A stretch of 64,000 bases of DNA from Bin5 sp965232575 (GTDB lineage Bacteria; Chloroflexota; Anaerolineae; Caldilineales; Caldilineaceae): assembly GCA_965232575.1 (NCBI GenBank), contig CBDDPZ010000008.1, positions 434,001 to 498,000 on the forward strand. The letters are read 5' to 3'. The position numbers and the translations under genes are program-made. Position 1 is the stretch's first letter. The number at the start of each line of letters is the position of its first letter. The notes beneath the pieces were generated by a model, which saw only the letters and a program-made list of their open reading frames with translations, did no database searches and was not told where the DNA came from. Positions 24,751-33,427 of the stretch are shown piece by piece.

Positions 24751-25197
24751 ATGACAGACGAAAGAAGTGAGGAGCGGGGAATTACCTCTGACGGAGACTA
24801 CCCCCTTTACGCCAACCGCAGCGACACCCTCACCGCGGCCAGCGGGCGGCCTTTGCGCGATCTTTCGCTGCAGAAGACGCTGACGGAAGATATCGCCTCT
24901 GAGGACTACAGCATCAGCGCCGAGACGCTGCGCGCCCAGGCCGCAATCGCCCGCGACGCAGGCTACCCGCAGCTGGCGCAGAACCTGGAACGGGCTTCCG
25001 AACTGACCGCCGTCCCCAACGAGACGCTCCTGGAGATGTACGAGATGCTGCGGCCCGGACGCTGCAGCTTCGAGGAGTACCAGGCGCTGGCGCAGCGCCT
25101 GCGCGATGAGTTCGACGCCGCCGCCACGGCCGCCTTTGTCGAAGAGGCCGCCGCCGTCTACCGGGAACGCGGCCTGCTGCGCCGCGAGCTGGAGTGA
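24751..25197 (+). CDS. Propanediol/glycerol dehydratase small subunit
   Basis: 148 residues similar to PduE/DhaB3: YPLYANRSDTLTAASGRPL, LSLQKTLTEDIASEDYSISA, ETLRAQAAIARDAGYPQLA and a closing NETLLEMYEMLRPGRCSFEE. The small subunit completes the heterotrimer core with the fused large-medium protein. It starts 81 bases after that gene in a purine-rich spacer with repeated GAGTGAG words. The N-terminus (MTDERSEERG) is unusually acidic and lacks the hydrophobic stretch seen in subunits targeted to microcompartments, which suits a free cytosolic enzyme. Confidence 0.92.
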   Translation: MTDERSEERGITSDGDYPLYANRSDTLTAASGRPLRDLSLQKTLTEDIASEDYSISAETLRAQAAIARDAGYPQLAQNLERASELTAVPNETLLEMYEMLRPGRCSFEEYQALAQRLRDEFDAAATAAFVEEAAAVYRERGLLRRELE

Positions 25198-25282
25198 CTG
25201 AACGGCAGTTTTTGGTTTTCAGTGACTGCGCCAACCCCGAAGGCAAGTATCATTTGAGACCTGTAACCGGACATTCATAACC

Positions 25283-27076
25283 ATGTCAACCAACGACCCG
25301 CCGCAGGGCTTCCTGACTGGGCTCTGGCATATCCTGGGCGATCACCGCAAGCTGATGGCTCTCTCCATTCTCAGCGGGCTGCTCTTCTCAGCGACGACCC
25401 TTGTTCCGCCCCTGCTGGTGCGCCGCCTCATCCTCTGGATCACCGAGGGCGGCGGCTCCACCTCCGGCCTGCTGGCGATGACTGCCGTGTTGGGGCTTGT
25501 TTATCTGCTGCGCGGCGCCGGCCGTTACTTCTACGGCCGCTTCTCCCATGTCGCGTCCTACGGCGTCACCACCGACCTGATGGCGCGCGTCTACCGCCAC
25601 CTGCAGCAACTCTCCCACAGCTTCTACAACCGCCAGCGCACCGGCGCCCTGATCGTACGCTCAGTCAACGACATCGAAACGCTGGAGGACTTCATCGCCC
25701 ACGGCGTGCCCGAACTGATCTTGGCGACCGTTATCCCCATCGCCATGTGGTGCGTTCTGTTCTGGATCCACCCGTTTCTGGCCCTGCTTGTCGTGCTGCC
25801 GCTGCCGATCGGCGGTTATGTCATCTACCGCTACACCAGGGAGGTCCGCCGGATGTGGCGCCAGGTGCGGGCCGGCATCTCCGAGCTAGTGGCTCAGGTG
25901 CAGGACAGCTTCTCCGGCATCACCGAAATCAAGTCCTTTGGCAAGGAGAAGGCGCAGGCGGCACATGTGGCGAGTTCGGCGGCCGCCTACCGCGACAAAA
26001 TCTGCGCGGCAAACAGAGTCTCCCTCATGCCCTCGGCCGTTGTCGAGTTCTCTGGCGGCGTGGGTGTCATCGTCGCTGTCTGGATGGGCGGCAGCCTCGC
26101 TCTCGCTGGCACGCTGAATGTCGCCGATCTTTTCGTCTTCATCGCCTACCTGGCCTATATCTACCAGCCTTTCCTCAAGCTGGCCGACATCAGCGACACC
26201 CTGCACCGCGCCGGCGCCAGCCAGGAACGCATCTTCGAACTGCTCGCCGTACAACCGGAGATCAGCAGCCCGCCGGACGCGATTTCGCCTCATATCTCTC
26301 GCTGGGATATTGCCTTCCACGATGTCTCCTTTGGCTATCAGTCTGAAGAGGTGGTGCTGAACGGGATTGATTTCGAGATCGGCGCCGGCGAGATGGTGGC
26401 GCTAGTGGGTGCGACCGGCGCCGGCAAGACGACGGTCAGCCGTCTCATCCCCCGCTTCTACGATCCCCAGGACGGGCGGATCTGTGTCGGCGGCCACGAC
26501 CTGCGCAGCCTCGACCTGGAATTCCTGCGCGCCAATGTGGCCTCGGTCATGCAGGATATCTTCCTTTTTCATGGAACTGTGCGCCAGAACATTGCTTTCG
26601 GACGCCCCGAGGCGACCGTCGATGAGATCGTGCAGGCGGCGCAGGCGGCCAACGCGCACGAGTTCATCGTCGACTTGCCCGACGGCTACAACACCGTTAT
26701 CGGCGAACGCGGCGTGCGCCTGTCCGGCGGCCAAAAGCAGCGCATCTCGATCGCACGCGCCCTGCTGAAAGACGCGCCGATCCTGATCTTGGACGAAGCC
26801 ACCTCTTCGGTGGATACCGAGACCGAGTGGCTGATCCAGCAGGCGCTCAACCGCCTCACCCGCAACCGCACCACGCTGGTCATCGCCCACCGCCTCTCCA
26901 CCATCCGCCACGCCGACAAAATCGTCGTTCTGGACAGTGAACGCATCGTCGAAACCGGCGCCCACGATGAACTGATGGCGCGCGGCGGACGATACGCCCA
27001 GATGGTTGAGACGCAGAGCCTGGCCCGCTCCTGGCAGCTGAGCGGGCAGCCGGAACTGCAGCCAGTCGGCGACTAG
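25283..27076 (+). CDS. ABC transporter, fused permease and ATPase (exporter half-transporter)
   Basis: 597 residues. The N-terminal 320 residues form a six-helix type-I exporter membrane domain (helices from about 23, 68, 146, 170, 260 and 285). The ATPase follows with Walker A GATGAGKT (376-383), signature LSGGQKQ (480-486), Walker B ILILDEA (Asp504, Glu505) and the switch histidine in VIAHRLSTIRHAD. It functions as a homo- or heterodimer; only one gene is present, so a homodimer is likely. Cargo is unknown. It follows the diol dehydratase genes by 85 bases without a visible promoter or ribosome site of note, so transcriptional linkage is possible but not shown. Confidence 0.93.
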   Translation: MSTNDPPQGFLTGLWHILGDHRKLMALSILSGLLFSATTLVPPLLVRRLILWITEGGGSTSGLLAMTAVLGLVYLLRGAGRYFYGRFSHVASYGVTTDLMARVYRHLQQLSHSFYNRQRTGALIVRSVNDIETLEDFIAHGVPELILATVIPIAMWCVLFWIHPFLALLVVLPLPIGGYVIYRYTREVRRMWRQVRAGISELVAQVQDSFSGITEIKSFGKEKAQAAHVASSAAAYRDKICAANRVSLMPSAVVEFSGGVGVIVAVWMGGSLALAGTLNVADLFVFIAYLAYIYQPFLKLADISDTLHRAGASQERIFELLAVQPEISSPPDAISPHISRWDIAFHDVSFGYQSEEVVLNGIDFEIGAGEMVALVGATGAGKTTVSRLIPRFYDPQDGRICVGGHDLRSLDLEFLRANVASVMQDIFLFHGTVRQNIAFGRPEATVDEIVQAAQAANAHEFIVDLPDGYNTVIGERGVRLSGGQKQRISIARALLKDAPILILDEATSSVDTETEWLIQQALNRLTRNRTTLVIAHRLSTIRHADKIVVLDSERIVETGAHDELMARGGRYAQMVETQSLARSWQLSGQPELQPVGD

Positions 27077-27163
27077 CGGCCAGCGCTTCACTCTTGTTAG
27101 GCCCTCGTATGCCTACGATGATTTGAGAACCAACATTCGGATAGGTCAAAAGGAGAGGTTGCT

Positions 27164-28195
27164 ATGGGATCCGCACTGGAAAGCAAACTGGAGATGGCGC
27201 TGACGGGTCTGAACCGCGTTCGCCTGGGCGAGGTGAATACGCCGCTGGAGCATCTGCCCCGCTTCAGCGCCGCCCTGGGTGGGCCGCAGGTCTATATCAA
27301 ACGCGACGACCTCACAGGCCTGGCGTTCGGCGGCAATAAGACCCGCATGCTCGAGTACAGCCTGGCGGTCGGGGTGGAGCGCGGCGCCGATACCATCGTC
27401 TACGGCGCGGCCGTGCAGTCCAACTACTGCCGTCAGCTGGCCGCGGCCTGCGCGAAACTGGGCATCACGCTGCATCTGATCCTGCGGTCCGAACGGGAGA
27501 TCGACAAGACCGCGATCACCGGCAACAACCTGCTGCAGCGGCTGTTTGGCGCGCATGTGACGGTGCTCTCGGACAACGACCGCGACCGCCAGCAGGAGAT
27601 GATCGCGGCCAAGGCCGAGGAACTGCGGGCGGCCGGTCACAACGTATACGTGCCGCGCCAGGACGATACCGTCGACCTGGATGTCATCGCCTACGCACAG
27701 TCCGCGCTTGAAGTGGCGCGCCAGAGCCGCGAGCAGGGGATCGAGCCGGGGCACGTGTATGTCTGCGCGGCCGACACGACCCAGGCCGGGCTGGTTCTCG
27801 GTCTGAAGGCGGTGGGCAGCCCCATGCTGGTGAAAGGAATCAATCCTTCCTCCAAGAACGGCAACGAAGAGCGCATGGCACAAATCGCCAACCAGGCCGC
27901 GGAGAGGCTGGACCTGGACGTAACCCTGACCGCGGCCGATTTCGACAACGACGACACCTTCGTCGGCGAACGTTACGGCATCCCCACGCCGGACGGTTTG
28001 GCCGCGCTGCGTCTGCTCGCCCAGACAGAGGGGATCCTCACCGACCCGGTCTACACCAGCAAGGCGCTGGCCGGGCTGGTAGCCCACATCCGCGGCGGCG
28101 CACTGCCGGCGCAGGATCCGGTCGTCTTCGTTCACACCGGCGGCACGCCGGCCCTCTTCGGCTACACCGATGAGATGGTGGCCGCTTTGCAGTGA
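27164..28195 (+). CDS. PLP-dependent D-cysteine desulfhydrase / ACC-deaminase-family enzyme
   Basis: 343 residues of the beta-family (fold II) PLP enzymes. Visible: VYIKRDDLTGLAFGGNKTRMLEY with Schiff-base Lys59, GAAVQSNYCRQLAAACAKLG (serine-asparagine substrate loop), TTQAGLVLGLKAV in the phosphate-binding part, and VFVHTGGTPALFGY near the end. The family removes sulfide and ammonia from D-cysteine or similar amino acids, or deaminates 1-aminocyclopropane-1-carboxylate; the sequence alone does not separate them. ATG 27164 follows AAAAGGAGAGG. It reads in the same direction as the exporter with an 87-base gap. Confidence 0.9.
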   Translation: MGSALESKLEMALTGLNRVRLGEVNTPLEHLPRFSAALGGPQVYIKRDDLTGLAFGGNKTRMLEYSLAVGVERGADTIVYGAAVQSNYCRQLAAACAKLGITLHLILRSEREIDKTAITGNNLLQRLFGAHVTVLSDNDRDRQQEMIAAKAEELRAAGHNVYVPRQDDTVDLDVIAYAQSALEVARQSREQGIEPGHVYVCAADTTQAGLVLGLKAVGSPMLVKGINPSSKNGNEERMAQIANQAAERLDLDVTLTAADFDNDDTFVGERYGIPTPDGLAALRLLAQTEGILTDPVYTSKALAGLVAHIRGGALPAQDPVVFVHTGGTPALFGYTDEMVAALQ

Positions 28196-28311
28196 TGTGA
28201 GGCCGGAAAGTTGACAAGGCTCGTCGCAGCGGGGTGGGCAACCCGCGCTTTCACACGCAGGCGCCTCTCCCTGACGATGGTGGCAAACGGGCCAGAGGGG
28301 AGGCAGGGCGT

Positions 28312-29775
28312 ATGAACGTCACCAATCCAGTTCTGGATCAACCGAAGGATAGAAATGCCCTGACTCTGCTCTTCATGTCCTTGGAAGACGCGCATGAACC
28401 GCGCGGCCGGCTGCTTACGGGCGGTTGTCGGCTCGTTCGCGATGACAGCCCTCCTGAAGGGCTGGAGGATGACCTGAACGAATTCGCCCAGGACTTGGCA
28501 TTCACCAGCCTCCAGGAGCCCGACGGCGATATCCACATCTGGTACAGTCTGCGGCGCAGCCCCGAGCGGTTTCTCGTCGAGCGCCTGAGCGCCGAACAGG
28601 CCAGCGCACGCAGCCATTCTGAGAGCGACAAAACGTTTAGCATGACACGCCCGGGCTGGGACCCCTCCAGGCTGAAGTGGCAGGTCTGCTATGCCCGCAC
28701 CCGCGATGGCATCCACTTCGAACGGCCCGACCTGGGCATCGTCCCGGACGCCAAGTCACCCAATGTGTTGATCGACAATGGCGGCATCTTTTCGGTGATG
28801 CGGAACGACGACGCGACCGATCCAAATCGCCGCTACGCCATGATCCACACCGGCTGGGGCCCCGTGCACCCCGAAGGCCCGTTGCCGGGGCATCACCCGG
28901 TCCACAACGCGGGCGCGGCCTTTTCGCCGGATGGTCTGCACTGGAAGGAGTGGGAGAAAAACCCGGCCTTCCGCGACGGCAATGACGCCTTTTCGGCCAT
29001 CTATGACCCGCGCAGCCAGAAATACCTTTGCTATCAGGCCGTAAAGCGGCCATTCCCGGCGGCGCTTCTGGACAACATCGGGCCGAGCCAGCGCCGCGTG
29101 CTGGCTATCCGCAGCAGTGACGACGCCGCCCACTGGTCGCGCCTGGAGAACTTCATTGAACCGGATGCGGATGATCCCCCGGATCTCGAACTCTACATGT
29201 TTACCGTGTTCTCTTACCGTGATCGCTTTGTCGGCCTTATGCGCAACTATGCCCGCAGCCCGCTCATGATTGGCGAACACGGGCCTCATATCTCCTATGA
29301 ATGGTGGGTGAGTCACGATGGGCGGCGCTGGCAGCGCCCGGCGCGCGAGATGCACGTGGGGGTGTTTACTACCTGCACACCTTTTGTCGTTGACGGCCGC
29401 CTGTGCTTCCTCGAGTACAACACGATGCGGCGCTACAGCACACCGGTCGACCGCATAACCTGGGTGGGATCTCAGTCCAACGCCGAGTTTTCGTCGCGCC
29501 TGTTCAAGGTCCCGCAACGCCCCCTGACGGTCAACCTGCAGAGCGGCACAGGCACGCTGCTACCCGATCAGGCCTACGTGATGGTGGAAGTGCGGCAACC
29601 GGACGGTCACGCCATCGAAGGCTACGAGCGCGAAAGGTGTGTTCTCAGCGACGTGGATGGCGCCGCCCTGCCGCTGCATTGGGGTGAGAAGGACACGACG
29701 GGCCTGGTCGGGCGTGACGTCTGCCTGCGCTTCACCCTGCGCGACGCGCGCATCTACGCTGTGAATGAATCTTGA
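28312..29775 (+). CDS. Glycosyl-hydrolase-like five-bladed propeller protein, unassigned
   Basis: 487 residues. Several blocks read like blades of the GH32/43/62/68 propeller: YARTRDGIHFERPDLG, NDDATDPNRRYAMIH, AAFSPDGLHWKEWEKNPA, FSAIYDPRSQKYLCYQ, SSDDAAHWSRLE, WVSHDGRRWQRPAREMH. The repeated S-x-D-G-x-x-W motif is typical of these folds. No signal peptide is seen, so a cytosolic place or leaderless secretion is implied. The C-terminal 90 residues look like a beta-sandwich (LTVNLQSGTGTLLPDQAYVMVEV). Start ATG 28312 follows GGGGAGG; the frame is open further to 28234. Catalytic acids cannot be assigned. It converges on the MDR gene with a 66-base gap without a clear terminator. Confidence 0.72.
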   Translation: MNVTNPVLDQPKDRNALTLLFMSLEDAHEPRGRLLTGGCRLVRDDSPPEGLEDDLNEFAQDLAFTSLQEPDGDIHIWYSLRRSPERFLVERLSAEQASARSHSESDKTFSMTRPGWDPSRLKWQVCYARTRDGIHFERPDLGIVPDAKSPNVLIDNGGIFSVMRNDDATDPNRRYAMIHTGWGPVHPEGPLPGHHPVHNAGAAFSPDGLHWKEWEKNPAFRDGNDAFSAIYDPRSQKYLCYQAVKRPFPAALLDNIGPSQRRVLAIRSSDDAAHWSRLENFIEPDADDPPDLELYMFTVFSYRDRFVGLMRNYARSPLMIGEHGPHISYEWWVSHDGRRWQRPAREMHVGVFTTCTPFVVDGRLCFLEYNTMRRYSTPVDRITWVGSQSNAEFSSRLFKVPQRPLTVNLQSGTGTLLPDQAYVMVEVRQPDGHAIEGYERERCVLSDVDGAALPLHWGEKDTTGLVGRDVCLRFTLRDARIYAVNES

Positions 29776-29841
29776 TGCTGTGATAACCGCTCGTTGCCTG
29801 TCAATGCCGACTGTGCCATCGCCGTACGCCTGCACAGCGCC

Positions 29842-30792
29842 CTAACTCCAGTCAAATACTATGCCAGACAGTTCGTGCGGGGCGTCGCGCAGCGTGTCGT
29901 AGACGCGTTGGGCTTCCACCACCGGCGCCACGTCCTGGAGCAGCGGAGCGATATCGACCAGGCCCCGGCGGATGAGCCGGCACAGATTCGTCAGATCATC
30001 ACGGTCATAGCCCGTGTTCTGTCTGATCGTAATCTCGTGCGCTTGACCCAGATTGAAAGTATAGTTGACGTGAAAGCGGCCGCCGATGAGCAGCAGCCTG
30101 CCCCGGCTCTTGAGCGCGCGAATCAGCCGGTCCTCCATTCCCTCGACGCCCGCCACATCGATGACTGCATCGAAGGCGCCATTGGCGACCCGTTTCTCCC
30201 ATCCGTCACCGGCGACATCGAACACATCCTCGGCAGCGCCGATCCGTCGCGCCAATTCCAGCCGGCGCGGGTCGATTTCGCAGACCGCGACGCGTGCGCC
30301 CATCACGTTGGCGATCTGAGCCGCCATCTGGCCGATAAAACCCTGGCCGACGACAAGAACACGTTCACCCATGCGCAGATCAGCGTGCCGACATGAGCGC
30401 ATGGCCACACTGGACATGCCGAACAGCGCGGCCTGCCTGGGGTCAACGTCCTCTGGCAGTTTGATGAGCAGCCCATCTTCACGCGCCACCACATATTCCT
30501 TGTGGTCGGCATTGATATACAACAGATCGCCGACGGCAAGTTCCGCAACATCAGGGCCGGTCTCGATCACGCGCCCCACGTGTTGATAACCCCACCCGGC
30601 CGGCAGCGCCTCGTCAGGGTGCGCATAGTTGCCGCCGACCAGGTCGTTGTGCTCGGTCCCGTTCGTGATGCCCGAATAGATCGTCCGGCTCTTGATCTGG
30701 TTGCCGGTCGGTCCCTCCGGCGCCGGCCAATCGCTCACAAGTACCTTCTCGCGTCTCTTATCGGGCCGGAGTCTCGTCACTAACGCTCGCAT
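29842..30792 (-). CDS. Medium-chain (MDR/zinc-type) alcohol dehydrogenase-family oxidoreductase
   Basis: 316 residues. The Rossmann motif VLVVGQGFIGQMAA (G-x-G-x-x-G present), an acidic residue after the second strand (VAVCEIDPRR) that suggests NAD, and IDVAGVEGMEDRLIRALKSRGRLLLIGG are clear. The catalytic-domain start MRALVTRLRPDKRR is typical. The usual catalytic-zinc cysteine is replaced (SGITNGTEHND), as in several sugar-dehydrogenase-like MDR proteins near carbohydrate importers. ATG 30792 is the first at conserved sequence; the frame extends to 30870. Last gene of a minus-strand unit with ThuA and an importer; probably oxidises the imported sugar or cyclitol. Confidence 0.86.
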   Translation of the reverse strand: MRALVTRLRPDKRREKVLVSDWPAPEGPTGNQIKSRTIYSGITNGTEHNDLVGGNYAHPDEALPAGWGYQHVGRVIETGPDVAELAVGDLLYINADHKEYVVAREDGLLIKLPEDVDPRQAALFGMSSVAMRSCRHADLRMGERVLVVGQGFIGQMAAQIANVMGARVAVCEIDPRRLELARRIGAAEDVFDVAGDGWEKRVANGAFDAVIDVAGVEGMEDRLIRALKSRGRLLLIGGRFHVNYTFNLGQAHEITIRQNTGYDRDDLTNLCRLIRRGLVDIAPLLQDVAPVVEAQRVYDTLRDAPHELSGIVFDWS

Positions 30793-30820
30793 ACCACCGT
30801 CTCCGGGATAAAGGCCGCGC

Positions 30821-31495
30821 CTACAATCGTTGAGCGACCCACTGGATACCCCGCAACACGGTCTCGCCAAAATCGGGGTTTGCCCACGTCAGATTGTCAT
30901 GCCCCGATTGGAAGCAAAAGACACGCGCACGCCTGTGCCTCCGCGCCCAGGCGATGGCGCCCATGCTCTTGGGATGGTTCGCTGTCAACAGAATCTCGCT
31001 GTCCTTCCCCGGTTCATCCATCATGTATGTCTCGTCCGCCATCTCCCAGGGGTTCCGGCCCTTGGTGATCGGATGTTCAGGGTCGGCGATCTCGACGCGC
31101 AGCGTCTGCTCGGGATGATGACCGAAGCTGCGATCCTGGATACCGACCATCTCGCTCCACACCGGCCACTGCGGGTAGGCAAGAATGGCGTGGTGCAGGA
31201 GGACGATGCCTTGCTCCGTCTCGCCTAGGTGCTCCAATGCGGTCTTGGGACGTCCCGCGTACCACGGCCTTCCGTCGTCGGTGGGACCCTCCATCAACAT
31301 CGTGTAAAAGAGAACCGCGTCGTAGCTGTCGCGCACGTTTACGCGTGCAGAGGCAAAGTCGTCCATATGCTGGATATAGGCATCGACCCCCGCCAAACCG
31401 CGGAAAAACCGGTGGAAGTTCAGCACGTCATAGCCGTGGCCGCCGGTGATCACCGCGCATCTGATCAGATCCCTTGTCGTCTTGTCTTTCGCCAT
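30821..31495 (-). CDS. ThuA-domain protein (glutamine-amidotransferase-like fold)
   Basis: 224 residues with the ThuA fold: RCAVITGGHGYDVLNFHRFF at the start, YDAVLFYTMLMEG, GIVLLHHAILAYPQWP, and ARVFCFQSGHDNLTWANPDF near the end. ThuA-type proteins accompany trehalose, other disaccharide and 3-keto-sugar pathways; the activity is not well defined. It lies between the importer lipoprotein and the MDR dehydrogenase, 28 bases before the latter. A hairpin with T-rich tail separates it from the lipoprotein gene, so expression is expected to be lower than that gene. Confidence 0.88.
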   Translation of the reverse strand: MAKDKTTRDLIRCAVITGGHGYDVLNFHRFFRGLAGVDAYIQHMDDFASARVNVRDSYDAVLFYTMLMEGPTDDGRPWYAGRPKTALEHLGETEQGIVLLHHAILAYPQWPVWSEMVGIQDRSFGHHPEQTLRVEIADPEHPITKGRNPWEMADETYMMDEPGKDSEILLTANHPKSMGAIAWARRHRRARVFCFQSGHDNLTWANPDFGETVLRGIQWVAQRL

Positions 31496-31511
31496 ATTTG
31501 CTCCGGCGCTC

Positions 31512-31560
31512 GCCAGTGAAAAGGAACGCTGGGGACGACGAATCCCTCCGTCCCCAGCGT
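31512..31560 (-). terminator. Hairpin with short T-rich tail, attenuator/terminator after the lipoprotein gene
   Basis: Perfect 12-bp arms (31526-31537 and 31549-31560, core GCTGGGGACG) with an 11-base loop. Read on the minus strand the stem is followed by TCCTTTTC. It falls between the solute-binding-protein gene and thuA, where partial termination would leave the lipoprotein in excess over the enzymes. Confidence 0.55.
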
Positions 31561-31633
31561 CTTGGTCGTTTAACAGCGTACAGTCCGGATCGCACGCCGG
31601 TCAGTTTGGGCGTGTCACAGCTACTCTACCACG

Positions 31634-33304
31634 CTACTGCACGCGCGACAGAGCGGAGTTGTAGGCATCCACAATGTCCTGGGCGCCCATGCTCTCGATC
31701 GTGGAGGTGAGCTCGCCCCACGTGTCGTCATTGATTTCAATCTGCCCCTCGATCATCTGCTGGATCGTTTCAAGCAGATAGGTGTCAATCGGGGCGCCGA
31801 GACTGGCGGCTGTCTCCGCCTCCTCTTCGTTCAGTACGATGGAAGGCAGGGGGTCGCCGTAGGAGCCGCTGGGATTGATGAAATGATCGTCAATCCATCT
31901 CCACCCATCCGGGAATTCCGGCGCCGGCCAGTCTGCCATCAGGCCCCAATGCGGCTCGGCCTCCGGCCACCATACGCGGGCGAGCGAGCCGATGTCATTG
32001 ATGAACGCCGTTTCGTTGGTCAACGCGGGCGGGGACTCGGGGATCGCGCCGGCGCAATAGTGCTTTTCCTTCAAGCTCGGGTGGCGCTGAATGGTGTCCG
32101 TATAACACTTGGTCCCGTCCGCGCGATAGGTCCAATCCACGCCCTCTTTGCCCTGGTATATCAGGAAGCGGCCCTCGGTGCTGAACAGATAGTCGATCAG
32201 CCACACGGATGCTTCGATCTCTGCCTGGGAGGAGGAGCCCGAGATGACCAAGGGGTTCCCCAGCCAAACATTGGAGGGGGCGGGCCAGAGAATCTTTTCG
32301 CCGTCGACCGTCAGCGACATGACGGGGTAGAACTTGCCCTGGTCAATGCCGGCATTGGCGACGCACGAATAGAAGTGCCAGCCCGTGTTCTCGAGAATGG
32401 CTCCGGCCTCGCAGGTGCCGCGCGCCAGCGCCTCCCAGTCCGGGTCGCTCATGGTCGCATACTCCGGATGCAGGACGCCGTTCTCCCACATCCAATTCAT
32501 GAACTCGACCATGGTGCGGAAGCGGGCCATCAGCGGGCCATACTCATACTGCTCGGTGTAGGGGTTGTAGTAAACGGTCAGGTCGGTGCCCAGCCATTTG
32601 GCCCAGTTGCCCGTATGGCCGGTGAATCCGCTGCGGCTGGAGATGACAGGCTTGCCACCCAGTTGATCTTTCAGGCACAACATCGCCCCTTTAAGATCGT
32701 CCAATGTCAGAATGGCGTCCCAGTTGCCGTTCCACCTGTCCTCGATGATCCCGCACTGCTCGATCAGGTCCGCCCGCAGTTGCAGCCATGGCCGGAGCTG
32801 GCGCAGCCGTCTGACCTGAGGCACGGCGTATATGTTGCCGTCGGGCGAGGTCATCAACTTCTCCATATCGGGCTGTCTTTCCATCTCGGCAACGAGATTG
32901 GGCATGTCGCCAGCCTCGATGTACGGGGTGAGCGATGCGAACAGCCCTTGCGGACCGAACTCGTGCGCAATGTCCATCGGCGTTCCCGTCGAATCGGCCG
33001 GCAGGCCTAACTGCATGATGTCCGGCAGATCACCGGAGGCCAGGGTGGTGGCGATCCGCTCGCCGAGAAACTCGCGCGGGATCTGGCGGAACGCAAAGTT
33101 GAAGCCGGTCCGGTCGGCCAGCAGCTGCATCGAGTAGGTCTCAGGCGTAATATCTCCAAAGACACCTTCGGGCGCGATCATCAGCTCCAACTCGACGGTG
33201 TCGGAGGTCTCGACGGTCCCGGGCGCCTGTGGAACGCAGCCCACCAGGAGAATGCTCAAAACAATGAGCACGCAAGCAGATAACGACAGGTTGAATTTCT
33301 TCAT
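31634..33304 (-). CDS. ABC importer solute-binding lipoprotein (LplA/YtcQ-like)
   Basis: 556 residues, secreted and lipid-anchored: signal MKKFNLSLSACVLIVLSI ending in the lipobox LLVGC. The mature part has the large type-I carbohydrate-binding lipoprotein pattern with ERIATTLASGDLPDIMQL, a YAVPQVRRLRQLRPWLQLRADL segment and GRFLIYQGKEGVDWTY, characteristic of the LplA/YtcQ group that feeds oligo-uronides (for example rhamnogalacturonan fragments) to LplB/LplC-type permeases. The start at ATG 33304 follows GAGGAG by six bases (an ATG at 33310 lies inside that spacing). Third gene of a minus-strand operon after two permeases; a hairpin follows. Confidence 0.92.
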   Translation of the reverse strand: MKKFNLSLSACVLIVLSILLVGCVPQAPGTVETSDTVELELMIAPEGVFGDITPETYSMQLLADRTGFNFAFRQIPREFLGERIATTLASGDLPDIMQLGLPADSTGTPMDIAHEFGPQGLFASLTPYIEAGDMPNLVAEMERQPDMEKLMTSPDGNIYAVPQVRRLRQLRPWLQLRADLIEQCGIIEDRWNGNWDAILTLDDLKGAMLCLKDQLGGKPVISSRSGFTGHTGNWAKWLGTDLTVYYNPYTEQYEYGPLMARFRTMVEFMNWMWENGVLHPEYATMSDPDWEALARGTCEAGAILENTGWHFYSCVANAGIDQGKFYPVMSLTVDGEKILWPAPSNVWLGNPLVISGSSSQAEIEASVWLIDYLFSTEGRFLIYQGKEGVDWTYRADGTKCYTDTIQRHPSLKEKHYCAGAIPESPPALTNETAFINDIGSLARVWWPEAEPHWGLMADWPAPEFPDGWRWIDDHFINPSGSYGDPLPSIVLNEEEAETAASLGAPIDTYLLETIQQMIEGQIEINDDTWGELTSTIESMGAQDIVDAYNSALSRVQ

Positions 33305-33427
33305 TTCCATCTCCTCTACTGTGTATAAGCCGAATGAATCGCAAACACTGAAGAGCATAGGCTGAAGCCAAAGGTCCGCTCGATATAACCACCTCCTTCC
33401 CTCGATTCGACGATAGCGCGCCCGGTC

